Source: Chloroflexota bacterium (GTDB taxonomy: Bacteria > Chloroflexota > Anaerolineae > UBA4142). Taken from it: DNA of 10,023 nt. The notes beneath the pieces are model-generated. The model was not told where the DNA came from. It made no database searches and saw only the letters and a list, made by a program, of their open reading frames with translations. Location: assembly GCA_023380675.1 (NCBI GenBank), contig JAMCRS010000243.1, forward strand, positions 1 to 10,023, written 5' to 3'. The first letter of the stretch is position 1; the number at the start of each line of letters is the position of its first letter. A program made the position numbers and the translations under genes. This document shows positions 1 to 5,143 of this stretch, piece after piece.

Positions 1-283
1 GACGGCAACGCACACCCCGTCGCCAACGGCAACGAATACGCCGTCGCCAACGGCAACGAATACGCCGTCGCCAACGGCAACGAATACGCCGTCGCCAACG
101 GCAACGAATACGCCGTCACCAACGGCAACGAATACGCCGTCGCCAACAGCAACGAATACGCCGTCGCCAACGGCAACGAATACGCCGTCGCCAACGGCAA
201 CGAATACGCCGTCGCCAACGGCAACGAATACGCCGTCGCCAACCCCGACCGACACTCCGACGTCGAGCCCCACGCCTGGGTAG
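1..283 (+). CDS. C-terminal end of a Thr/Pro-rich repeat protein (5' part outside window)
   Basis: The reading frame enters from the left edge (first whole codon at base 2) and ends at TAG 281-283. All 93 visible codons are low complexity: ten copies of the octapeptide TATNTPSP, then a short tail ending [13 protein letters not shown]. There is no membrane segment, sortase motif or folded domain in the visible part. Tails of this Thr/Pro/Ser type are common at the ends of, or between domains of, secreted and surface proteins in Chloroflexota, where they act as extended, possibly O-glycosylated linkers. That is family knowledge; the role of this protein is unknown because its folded part lies upstream. 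Codons at the repeated positions are nearly uniform (ACG, CCG, TCG), which suggests recent copying. It points toward the arsM gene (convergent), with a terminator hairpin between them. Confidence 0.8.
   Translation, partial: TATHTPSPTATNTPSPTATNTPSPTATNTPSPTATNTPSPTATNTPSPTATNTPSPTATNTPSPTATNTPSPTATNTPSPTPTDTPTSSPTPG
2..241 (+). repeat. Ten tandem copies of a 24-bp unit
   Basis: The unit encodes TATNTPSP and starts at 2, 26, 50, 74, 98, 122, 146, 170, 194 and 218. Copies 2-4, 6 and 8-10 are identical in DNA. Copy 5 has a silent TCG-to-TCA change (base 118) and copy 7 a silent ACG-to-ACA change (base 148). Copy 1 has CAC ACC in place of AAT ACG, so Asn becomes His. The 24-bp length preserves the frame, so copy number can change without breaking the gene. 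The array probably continues or begins just left of the window. Confidence 0.97.
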
Positions 284-329
284 AGTTCGGCATTTAGGCC
301 GATGTCGCCACATCCCCCATAGCGAGTGT

Positions 330-367
330 AAAAAAGACGGACGAGCCGCAGGTCGGCTCGTCCGTTT
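330..367. terminator. Bidirectional intrinsic terminator between convergent genes
   Basis: A perfect 11-bp stem (337-347 with 355-365, arm ACGGACGAGCC) has a 7-base loop at 348-354. Read on the minus strand, the stem is followed by C and then six T (complement of A330-335), which is a standard intrinsic terminator for the arsM transcript, about 190 bp past the arsM stop. On the plus strand only TTT follows the stem, so termination of the repeat-protein gene would be weaker. The rest of the gap 284-557 shows nothing else I can support. Confidence 0.8.
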
Positions 368-557
368 CACACTTGGCGTTTGTCAAACGATTCATGGCGC
401 TTGCATAGTCGTTTGACGATGACTAGCTGTACGCAATCCCACCTAAGGCGCAACTTAATGACACCCCGTCCGTGTCCAAACGAGTTGGGGATCTAGTCAC
501 TCGCGTCCGGAGTTACGTCGGCCGGTGCGTCACGAATCTACAAACCCTTCCGTACGA

Positions 558-1319
558 TCACGAGGCTTGCGGCTTGCGTCCTGTGATGATGGCCGAAAAC
601 GGTTCGTGAACGGGCATGAGGGACAAGCCGGGATCGAAGCTGCCCTTGGGCTGGACTTTGACCTGCACGAACCCGGCGGCCTCGAGTCCGGCGACATACT
701 CCTTCACGTCGAGCGCGCCGGCAACGCACGCGCCCCAGGCTTCCATGTTCTTTTGCACCGCCTCGGGCAACTCACCGTCCGTGACGATATCTGACACCGA
801 GATCCGGCCTCCCGGGCGAAGGACCCGAAAGACGTCGCGGAATACCTGAGGTTTGTCAGGCGATAGATTGATGACGCAGTTTGAGATGACGACGTCCGCC
901 TCGCCGTCGCCCAGCGGGAGATGTTCGATATAGCCCTCGCGAAACTCGACGTTCGAGGCGCCCAACCGCTCGGCGTTGGCGCGGGCTTTAGCCAGCATCT
1001 CCGCCGTCATGTCGACGCCGATCACGTGACCGGTCGGACCGACCTGGCGCGCGGCGAGGAAACAATCCAGTCCGCCGCCGGACCCCAGGTCCACGACCGT
1101 CTCGCCCGGGTTCAAACTCGCGATGGTGATCGGATCGCCGCACCCAAGCGAAAAACCGGCAACATCGTCCGGCAGCGCGTTGGCGAGGTCCTCTGGGTAG
1201 AGCGAACCGGCCTCCGTCGACGGTCCGCAGCAGCTCGTCGACGTTCGGGCGAGATTGCCATAGTGCTGACGCACGGAACGATGGATCTCGTCCGGCGCGA
1301 TAACATTCGAATTCGACAT
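558..1319 (-). CDS. arsM: Arsenite S-adenosylmethionine methyltransferase ArsM
   Basis: This 253-residue protein matches the bacterial ArsM family in length and motifs. ArsM is cytoplasmic and methylates As(III), using SAM, to mono-, di- and trimethyl arsenicals. Visible features are a Cys pair C30-C31 in TSTSCCGPS; the SAM-binding motif [13 protein letters not shown] (75-86); the acidic GVD after strand 2 (101-103); C148 in [12 protein letters not shown]; and C198 in GACVAGAL. The last two correspond to the pair of As(III)-binding cysteines conserved across ArsM, and the N-terminal Cys pair and C60/C86 are also typical. The start at 1319 is chosen because AGGAGG (1324-1329) lies 4 bases upstream; the same frame runs upstream to 1451, but that extension has no ribosome site and overlaps a relic gene. 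It is last in the minus-strand arsR-relic-arsM run, 19 bases after the relic's stop. No arsenite pump or arsenate reductase is visible beside it. Confidence 0.93.
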   Translation of the reverse strand: MSNSNVIAPDEIHRSVRQHYGNLARTSTSCCGPSTEAGSLYPEDLANALPDDVAGFSLGCGDPITIASLNPGETVVDLGSGGGLDCFLAARQVGPTGHVIGVDMTAEMLAKARANAERLGASNVEFREGYIEHLPLGDGEADVVISNCVINLSPDKPQVFRDVFRVLRPGGRISVSDIVTDGELPEAVQKNMEAWGACVAGALDVKEYVAGLEAAGFVQVKVQPKGSFDPGLSLMPVHEPFSAIITGRKPQAS

Positions 1320-1323
1320 TTCT

Positions 1324-1329
1324 CCTCCT
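1324..1329 (-). promoter_or_regulatory. Strong Shine-Dalgarno site that fixes the arsM start
   Basis: The minus strand reads AGGAGG, 4 bases before ATG at 1319-1317, within GAGGAGGAGAA. It is the best ribosome site in the operon and argues against the longer upstream start at 1451. Confidence 0.85.
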
Positions 1330-1338
1330 CTTGTGAGT

Positions 1339-1554
1339 CTATTTTTCGCCAGCGGCGGCAAAGGTGCTGACCGTGGCGTGTTCGCTCTTATCATTGGAAT
1401 CGGCGCAGCAGTCGGCGCCGATATCGGCCGCGAGCTGTCCTTCAAGCACACCCGCGACCGCGTATGCCTTCTCGCGTACCGCTTCTGAAAAGAACGCTGC
1501 CCGCATCGAGTCTCAGTCAGCCGCGACCCGATCGAAATAGGCTTTGCTACTCAA
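1339..1554 (-). pseudogene. Internally deleted SAM-dependent methyltransferase relic in the ars operon
   Basis: Reading from TTG at 1554 with one in-frame TGA (1515-1513) gives a 71-residue relic. Its first part, KAYFDRVAAD-stop-DSMRAAFFSEAVREKAY and on to EGQLAADIGA, resembles the N-terminus and start of SAM motif I of a class I methyltransferase family whose members read YFDxVAxxWDxMRxxFFSEAVREKA. The next residues, DCCADSND then SEHATVSTFAAAGEK ending at TAG 1341-1339, resemble the C-terminus of the same family as I recall it (CCA-S-SE-A-VSIFVASGEK). The whole catalytic core, roughly 130-170 codons, is missing in frame. TGA stands where the family has Trp in the WDxM motif (TGG to TGA). 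A ribosome site, GAAGG (1565-1561), lies 6 bases before the TTG. An intact 55-codon ORF (ATG 1506 to stop 1339) remains and could still be translated. Family assignment is from memory of motifs and should be checked by search. Confidence 0.72.
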
Positions 1555-1560
1555 TTAATA

Positions 1561-1632
1561 CCTTCGCCAAAATTCCGACGCGAGCGAGCATCGCAACCCG
1601 TTTTCTGCGAGAAAACGGGTTTTTGGCGAAGG
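1561..1632 (-). promoter_or_regulatory. Nested inverted repeat: candidate structured leader hiding a ribosome site
   Basis: Two perfect stems are nested. The outer arms are CCTTCGCCAAAA (1561-1572) and its exact complement at 1621-1632. The inner arms are 1595-1606 and 1610-1621 (AACCCGTTTTCT), with a GCG loop; base 1621 is shared. In minus-strand RNA, the 3' outer arm ends in GGCGAAGG, which contains the ribosome site used by the TTG at 1554. The 12-bp outer stem would therefore bury that site. A short GCGA/TCGC helix is possible in the single-stranded part between the stems. On the plus strand the inner hairpin is followed by only a few T, so a terminator role there is weak. It could instead be a dispersed palindromic repeat element. 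Confidence 0.45.
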
Positions 1633-1669
1633 GATTGGCTCAATGGAATCCCTCACGTTCGCGTGCCAA

Positions 1670-1685
1670 ATAGACGCCTGTCTAT
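1670..1685. promoter_or_regulatory. Second ArsR-type operator, downstream of arsR
   Basis: This 16-bp palindrome, ATAGAC-GCCT-GTCTAT, has perfect 6-bp arms. It has the same span and nearly the same arms as the operator in the arsR promoter (ATAGAT-ATTT-GTCTAT). On the minus strand a TATATT that could serve as a -10 box (1692-1687) lies immediately upstream of it, but no good -35 is visible. It could let ArsR control a second promoter for the relic and arsM. Confidence 0.5.
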
Positions 1686-1714
1686 GAATATAGGTAAAAA
1701 AAAGGCGCGCACCA

Positions 1715-2029
1715 TTAGGCCTCGTCTACGAGCTTGATCAGATGCAGGGTGGCCTTTTGTTCTGGCGCAAACGCCGTCATCAATTGTCCGCAGCAGTCGA
1801 CGACCTTTTCCTGATTCAGGGTATAGAACGTTTGGCGTCCTTGCTCGCGCACGCTTACCAATCCCGCCTCACGCAGAATGGCAAGGTGATGGGATACGGT
1901 CGGTTGGGCGACATCCATTTTGGAGACGATGTCGTTTACGCTGATCCATTCGCAGCAGCACAATCGCATGATCTGTTGGCGCGTTTCGTCTGCGAGCGCT
2001 TTGGCAAAACTGACTTTGCTTGTCGTCAT
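1715..2029 (-). CDS. arsR: ArsR-family arsenic-responsive repressor
   Basis: The 104-residue protein has the normal length and layout of a one-domain ArsR/SmtB winged-helix repressor. These dimers bind promoter palindromes and release them when a metalloid binds. The winged helix covers about residues 29-72, with recognition helix AQPTVSHHLAILREAGL (41-57) and wing VSVREQGRQTFYTL (58-71). The metal site is the segment LCCCEW, with C24, C25 and C26 at the place where classic ArsR has ELCVCDL (alpha-3 helix). A second Cys pair, C79-C80, lies in VVDCCGQ near the C-terminus. The gene is first in the minus-strand run toward arsM, which supports arsenite as inducer over Cd, Zn or Hg. Its own promoter carries an operator, so autorepression is expected. 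Eight T (1703-1696, minus strand) follow the stop by 11 bases, next to GC-rich sequence; this could give partial termination before arsM. Confidence 0.92.
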   Translation of the reverse strand: MTTSKVSFAKALADETRQQIMRLCCCEWISVNDIVSKMDVAQPTVSHHLAILREAGLVSVREQGRQTFYTLNQEKVVDCCGQLMTAFAPEQKATLHLIKLVDEA

Positions 2030-2052
2030 ATTGATCTCTGTCTATATGTCAC

Positions 2053-2080
2053 ATTATATAGATATTTGTCTATTTGTCAA
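2053..2080 (-). promoter_or_regulatory. arsR promoter, consensus sigma-70
   Basis: On the minus strand, a perfect TTGACA (2080-2075) and a perfect TATAAT (2058-2053) are separated by 16 bp. Transcription should begin near 2046, giving a leader of about 17 bases before the arsR ATG at 2029. The ribosome site in that leader (AGAGAT) is weak. Confidence 0.88.
2058..2073. promoter_or_regulatory. ArsR operator in the promoter spacer
   Basis: The imperfect palindrome ATAGATATTTGTCTAT fills the space between the -35 and -10 boxes of the arsR promoter. Arms ATAGA/TCTAT separated by 6 bp are typical of ArsR/SmtB-family operators. Bound repressor would block RNA polymerase directly. Its edge lies 14 bp from the -35 box of the divergent lacI promoter, so binding could also affect that promoter. 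Confidence 0.75.
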
Positions 2081-2087
2081 GAGGATA

Positions 2088-2116
2088 TTGACTCTTGTCG
2101 AATATTGTGGTATTCT
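2088..2116 (+). promoter_or_regulatory. lacI promoter, sigma-70 type
   Basis: TTGACT (2088-2093), a 17-bp spacer and TATTCT (2111-2116). The predicted start of transcription, near 2123, falls inside the LacI-type palindrome at 2120-2137. The -35 box is only 7 bp from the -35 box of the opposing arsR promoter. Confidence 0.7.
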
Positions 2117-2119
2117 TCG

Positions 2120-2137
2120 ATTGGAAACGTTTCCAAT
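2120..2137. promoter_or_regulatory. LacI-family operator O1 (perfect 18-bp palindrome)
   Basis: ATTGGAAACGTTTCCAAT is a perfect palindrome with the central CG that most LacI/GalR proteins require. It sits 3 bp downstream of the -10 box, over the predicted transcription start, which is where a repressor blocks initiation. The neighbouring lacI gene is the obvious source of the binding protein (inference). Confidence 0.85.
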
Positions 2138-2223
2138 ATATAGATATAACCTGTTCTGTATCGGCTTCTGAACTGGCCGAAAAACCCTCATCAATTCAGG
2201 ATTACCTGGATACGAGCGGCATA

Positions 2224-2239
2224 CTGGAAACGTTTTCAG
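2224..2239. promoter_or_regulatory. LacI-family operator O2 (one mismatch)
   Basis: CTGGAAACGTTTTCAG shares the core GGAAACGTTT with O1 and has one mismatched pair in its 8-bp arms. It lies 5 bp before the proposed lacI start codon. Centre-to-centre distance to O1 is 103 bp, close to ten helical turns, which would suit a DNA loop or a roadblock. Confidence 0.6.
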
Positions 2240-2244
2240 ATATT

Positions 2245-3300
2245 ATGGAAAAGAGCAATCCCCGGCGGGCCAATCACCGCGAGAAAAGCGTCACAATCGT
2301 CGATGTGGCGAGAGAAGCGCAAGTCTCGCTCGCGACGACTTCGCGCGTGATCAATAACGAGGCGCACGTCCGGCCGGAGAAACGCGAGCGGGTATTGCGC
2401 GCGATGGACCGCCTCGGCTACACGGTCAACTTACAAGCGCGCAGCCTCCGTGGAGGCCGCTCGCGTATGATCGGGCTGGTGGTGCGCGATGTCGGCACCG
2501 GCTACGCCGGCGAGATCGTCCGTGGGATCGATCTTGAGCTGGCCGAGTCGGAATACGATATGATGCTTTATACCACCCACCGGCGCAAGATCCAGGAATC
2601 AGCCTACGTGGACATGCTGTCGCGCGGCATGGCCGACGGACTGCTCCTCATCCTGCCGCGGCACCCCGAAGCCTATCTGCGGGTCTTGCGCCAGCGGCGC
2701 TATCCACACGTATTGATCGATCACCAGGGGATCGACGACCGGGGACCGGCGATCGGCGCAACGAACTGGCAGGGTGCCTTTGACGCAACCCAGTATCTGA
2801 TTGAGCTGGGACACCGGCGCATCGGGTTCATCTGCGGCTCGATGGACCTGGGGTGCGCACGCGAACGGCTCGCCGGCTATCAGGCGGCGCTCAAGCATTT
2901 CGGATTGCCGGCGGACCCGGCCATGGTGCGCGAAGGAGACTTTTTCCAGACCCGCGGTTATTCCGCTGCCGACGAACTGCTCTCGATGCCAACGCCTCCA
3001 ACGGCGATCTTTGCGTCGAACGACGTCAGCGCTTTCGGCGTGATGGAGGCCGTGCGCGACCACCAGTTGCGAATCCCCGACGATATTTCGATCGTCGGGT
3101 TTGACGATGTGCCGCAGGCGACCCAGGTCCATCCGCCGCTGACGACCGTCCGGCAGCCGCTGGAGCAAATGGGGCGCGCCGCCGCCCGCCTGTTGCTTAA
3201 GATCATTCAGGAGCCCAAGCATCCGGCGCAGCGCGTCGATCTCCCCACCGAGCTCGTTATCCGCGAAACCACACGCAAACCAAGAGACGGGACCGGCTAG
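2245..3300 (+). CDS. LacI/GalR-family transcriptional regulator, likely of the xylo-oligosaccharide operon
   Basis: With the start at ATG 2245 the protein has 351 residues, the usual LacI length. The N-terminal helix-turn-helix reads VTIVDVAREAQVSLATTSRVIN (16-37), followed by the hinge helix VNLQARSLRGG (61-71), and then a periplasmic-binding-protein-like sugar-sensing domain to about residue 343 (IGLVV, ELGHRRIGFICG, AIFASNDVSAFGVMEA, IVGFDDVP, LTTVRQPLEQMG). It ends with the usual LPTELVIRETT. The frame is open back to an ATG at 2095, but that lies upstream of the predicted transcription start and would add 50 residues unlike the family, so I reject it. The ribosome site before 2245 is poor (GGAAA, 14 bases away, inside O2). 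Two matching operators lie upstream, so self-repression is likely. The neighbouring transporter, GH3 and xylB genes suggest xylose or a xylo-oligosaccharide as effector (inference). Confidence 0.9.
   Translation: MEKSNPRRANHREKSVTIVDVAREAQVSLATTSRVINNEAHVRPEKRERVLRAMDRLGYTVNLQARSLRGGRSRMIGLVVRDVGTGYAGEIVRGIDLELAESEYDMMLYTTHRRKIQESAYVDMLSRGMADGLLLILPRHPEAYLRVLRQRRYPHVLIDHQGIDDRGPAIGATNWQGAFDATQYLIELGHRRIGFICGSMDLGCARERLAGYQAALKHFGLPADPAMVREGDFFQTRGYSAADELLSMPTPPTAIFASNDVSAFGVMEAVRDHQLRIPDDISIVGFDDVPQATQVHPPLTTVRQPLEQMGRAAARLLLKIIQEPKHPAQRVDLPTELVIRETTRKPRDGTG
3211..3240 (+). repeat. 30-bp perfect inverted repeat, left arm (inside lacI)
   Basis: This arm is ordinary lacI coding sequence near the C-terminus (codons for EPKHPAQRVD). 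Its exact reverse complement stands at 3684-3713, with no mismatch over 30 bases and no matching beyond either end. The segment between the arms is 443 bp. Confidence 0.97.
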
Positions 3301-3658
3301 CTCCCAAACGCAGACCGATCCCGCCTCCAGGAATGCAGCGCCCCATCTACGGGAGAAAGGAGTGCCACATCGCCAACATTCTAGCCTAGTTTCACACCTC
3401 TTACAAGTCGACCCTTCGGTCTTCGCCCGGTCGCGACCGCCGGCGAGGGAAAAGGCATGCCAGGCACATGACTTTCGCTTTCCCCGGCGTGGCGCTCCCA
3501 GAACGAGACTCACTTTGCGGCCGTACGAAAACCTTGAGCTGCGCAGAAAAATCGGTGAGTGAACAATTGATTTCGCGTGGGGCAGCGCGTGTCAGGCCGC
3601 CCGGCCGCGTGCGTTGCGGTCTTCGTGATTTCGTCCGGACGGGTGGTCCATTGGACGA
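3301..3658 (+). other. 358-bp gap between lacI and the solute-binding protein gene
   Basis: I find no convincing gene, LacI-type operator or terminator here. A strong ribosome-site-like sequence, GAAAGGAG (3355-3362), is followed at the right distance not by a start codon but by ATC (3369-3371), and that frame stops after six codons. Palindromes CGGTCGCGACCG (3428-3439) and CGTCCGGACG (3632-3641) are short and GC-rich. A 7-bp stem (TTCGTCC 3630-3636 with GGACGAA 3653-3659) reaches the first base of the next gene's start codon. No clear promoter is visible, so the transporter may depend on read-through from lacI. Confidence 0.5.
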
Positions 3659-5068
3659 ATGCCGTGCTGGGCCGCCGCGTGGAATCGACGCGCTGCGCCG
3701 GATGCTTGGGCTCTCATCGCGCTCGCGGCTTGCGCTGCCCCAACGGCTGCACCCGCGCCCACGTCAGCCCCTCCACCCACGCAGGTGCCGGCCCCCGCAG
3801 CGACAGCAGTTCCACAACCGACTCAGGCACCCGCCCCGGCGCCGACGAGCGCTCCGGCTCCGACTCAGCCGCCGGCAGCCAAAGTGACGGTCGCCTGGTG
3901 GCACATCAACACCGTCGACGATCAAAAGGCTCTCTGGCAAAAACTGGCCAATGATTATATGGCCGCACACCCGAACGTCGACATCCAGATCACGGTTCTC
4001 GAGAATGAGAATTTCAAGACCAAGCTGACTACCGTCATGCAATCCGGCAGTCCGCCCGACCTCTTCCAAAGTTGGGGCGGTGGCGTCATGAATGAATACG
4101 CCCAGGCGGGATTGTTGAAGGACATCACAGCCGACCTTCAGGGCGGATGGGGCGACACCTTCGGCAAGGGCGCTCTGGCAGTCTACAGCTACCAGGGCAA
4201 GTACTATGGCGTCCCGCGCGACATGGGCATGGTCGGATTCTGGTATAACAAAGACCTCTTCGCCAAAGCCGGCATCCAGGCGCCACCGGCCACGTGGACC
4301 GATTTTCTCGCCGACGTCAAAAAGCTCAAAGACGCCGGCATCACGCCGATCGCGCTGGGCGAAAAAGACAAATGGCCCGGCGCCTTCTGGTGGGAGTATC
4401 TCGCGGTCCGTCTCGGCGGCAAGAACGCGTTCGACGCCGCGTACAGCCGCAAGGGCGCCTTCACCGATCAACCGTTCGTGGACGCCGGCAAGACGCTGCA
4501 GGCGTTAACCGCGCTCCAGCCCTTCCAGGACGGCTACCTGGGCGCGATCCAGAACGACGAGGCCGCCCTGGTAGGCAACGGCAAGGCGGCCATGGAGCTG
4601 ATGGGTCAATGGGCGCCAGGCGTCGAGAACGACAACAGCGTCGACAAAAAAGGCCTGGGCGACAAGCTGGGATTCTTCCCCTTCCCGTCCGTCGAGGGAG
4701 GCAAAGGCAATGCCACTGACGCCCTTGGCGGCGGCAACGGCTTTACGGTCGGTAAGAATGCGCCGAAGGAAGCGGTGGATTTTTTGAAGTTCATCAGCAG
4801 TCCGGACGCGCAGCGCGCGCAGGCCAAGATCGGCATGTCGGTCCCGGTCGTCAAAGGGGCCGAGGACGCGCTGACCGATCCCTTGCTCAAGATCGTGCAG
4901 CAGAACGCGGCGAACGCGCCGTACTTTCAACTCTACTACGATCAATACATGCCTCCGGCGGTCGGCTCCGTGATCAACGACAGCGTGCAGGAGCTTTTCG
5001 CCGGCACGATGGATCCCATGCAGGCGGCGAAGGCGATCGACGATTCCGCCGCGAAAGAATTAAAGTAG
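3659..5068 (+). CDS. Sugar-binding lipoprotein of a CUT1 ABC transporter (SBP family 1)
   Basis: This is the outer-face receptor of the sugar importer, 469 residues as read. A lipobox LAAC (22-25) follows the short hydrophobic run WALIALAA. Residues 26-74 form a flexible linker rich in Ala, Pro and Thr, as in many Chloroflexota lipoproteins. The binding domain runs from about 76 (VTVAWWHINTVDDQKALW) to the end, with family-1 landmarks such as HPNVDIQITV, PPDLFQSWGGGV, GKYYGVPRDMGMVGFWYN and a C-terminal AAKAIDDSAAKELK. The QSWGGG style is seen in xylo- and other oligosaccharide-binding proteins. The start is uncertain. Before the lipobox, the sequence MPCWAAAWNRRAAPDAW is a poor signal peptide with an Asp next to the hydrophobic run and no good ribosome site. 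Bases 3684-3713 are an inverted copy of part of lacI. Adding one base near 3713 would give RRMLGLLIALAAC, a far better signal, so a frameshift or rearrangement is possible. It precedes two permease genes in one operon. Confidence 0.88.
   Translation: MPCWAAAWNRRAAPDAWALIALAACAAPTAAPAPTSAPPPTQVPAPAATAVPQPTQAPAPAPTSAPAPTQPPAAKVTVAWWHINTVDDQKALWQKLANDYMAAHPNVDIQITVLENENFKTKLTTVMQSGSPPDLFQSWGGGVMNEYAQAGLLKDITADLQGGWGDTFGKGALAVYSYQGKYYGVPRDMGMVGFWYNKDLFAKAGIQAPPATWTDFLADVKKLKDAGITPIALGEKDKWPGAFWWEYLAVRLGGKNAFDAAYSRKGAFTDQPFVDAGKTLQALTALQPFQDGYLGAIQNDEAALVGNGKAAMELMGQWAPGVENDNSVDKKGLGDKLGFFPFPSVEGGKGNATDALGGGNGFTVGKNAPKEAVDFLKFISSPDAQRAQAKIGMSVPVVKGAEDALTDPLLKIVQQNAANAPYFQLYYDQYMPPAVGSVINDSVQELFAGTMDPMQAAKAIDDSAAKELK
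3684..3713 (-). repeat. 30-bp perfect inverted repeat, right arm (in the signal-peptide region)
   Basis: This is the exact reverse complement of lacI bases 3211-3240. It covers codons 9-18 of the solute-binding protein as read, and ends right before the bases that encode the hydrophobic run and lipobox. The flanks do not match, so only this short piece is shared. Confidence 0.97.
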
Positions 5069-5080
5069 TCTCTCCTCCTC

Positions 5081-5116
5081 GCGCGGGGATTGGGGCGGGA
5101 GCCCCGATCCCCGCGC
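5081..5116 (+). promoter_or_regulatory. Very stable stem-loop between binding-protein and permease genes
   Basis: A 16-bp stem (5081-5096 with 5101-5116) with a single T-G wobble and a GGGA loop starts 12 bases after the binding-protein stop. No T run follows, so it is not a standard terminator. In many transporter operons a stem here protects the upstream message from 3' decay and raises the amount of binding protein over permease; that role is inferred. Partial termination is the alternative. Confidence 0.75.
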
Positions 5117-5143
5117 CATTCTGCATGACGAAAAACGGACGCA

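Noticed and set aside
116..370. Open frame on the minus strand rich in Arg and Trp across the tandem repeats
   Set aside because: It is the antisense reading of the 24-bp repeat; the plus frame gives a recognisable Thr/Pro tail with a proper stop.
1320..1451. 44-codon N-terminal extension of ArsM
   Set aside because: No ribosome site for the upstream ATG; a strong AGGAGG fixes the start at 1319, and the stretch overlaps the methyltransferase relic in another frame.
1513..1515. TGA in the methyltransferase relic as a selenocysteine codon
   Set aside because: The family has Trp at this position and the core of the gene is missing, so a nonsense mutation in a decaying gene is the simpler reading.
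1595..1624. Plus-strand intrinsic terminator or integron attC site
   Set aside because: Only a few T follow the inner hairpin and no plus-strand gene ends upstream; no attC core motifs (RYYYAAC/GTTRRRY) are arranged correctly around it.
2095..2244. 50-codon N-terminal extension of the LacI-family regulator
   Set aside because: Its ATG lies upstream of the predicted transcription start and the added residues do not resemble the family; the extension is made of promoter and operator DNA.
2599..3513. 304-codon open frame on the minus strand opposite lacI
   Set aside because: Antisense shadow of a GC-rich gene; no recognisable domain, and lacI on the other strand is clearly real.
3764..4471. 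235-codon open frame on the minus strand opposite the binding-protein gene
   Set aside because: Antisense shadow; the plus strand encodes a clear family-1 solute-binding domain.
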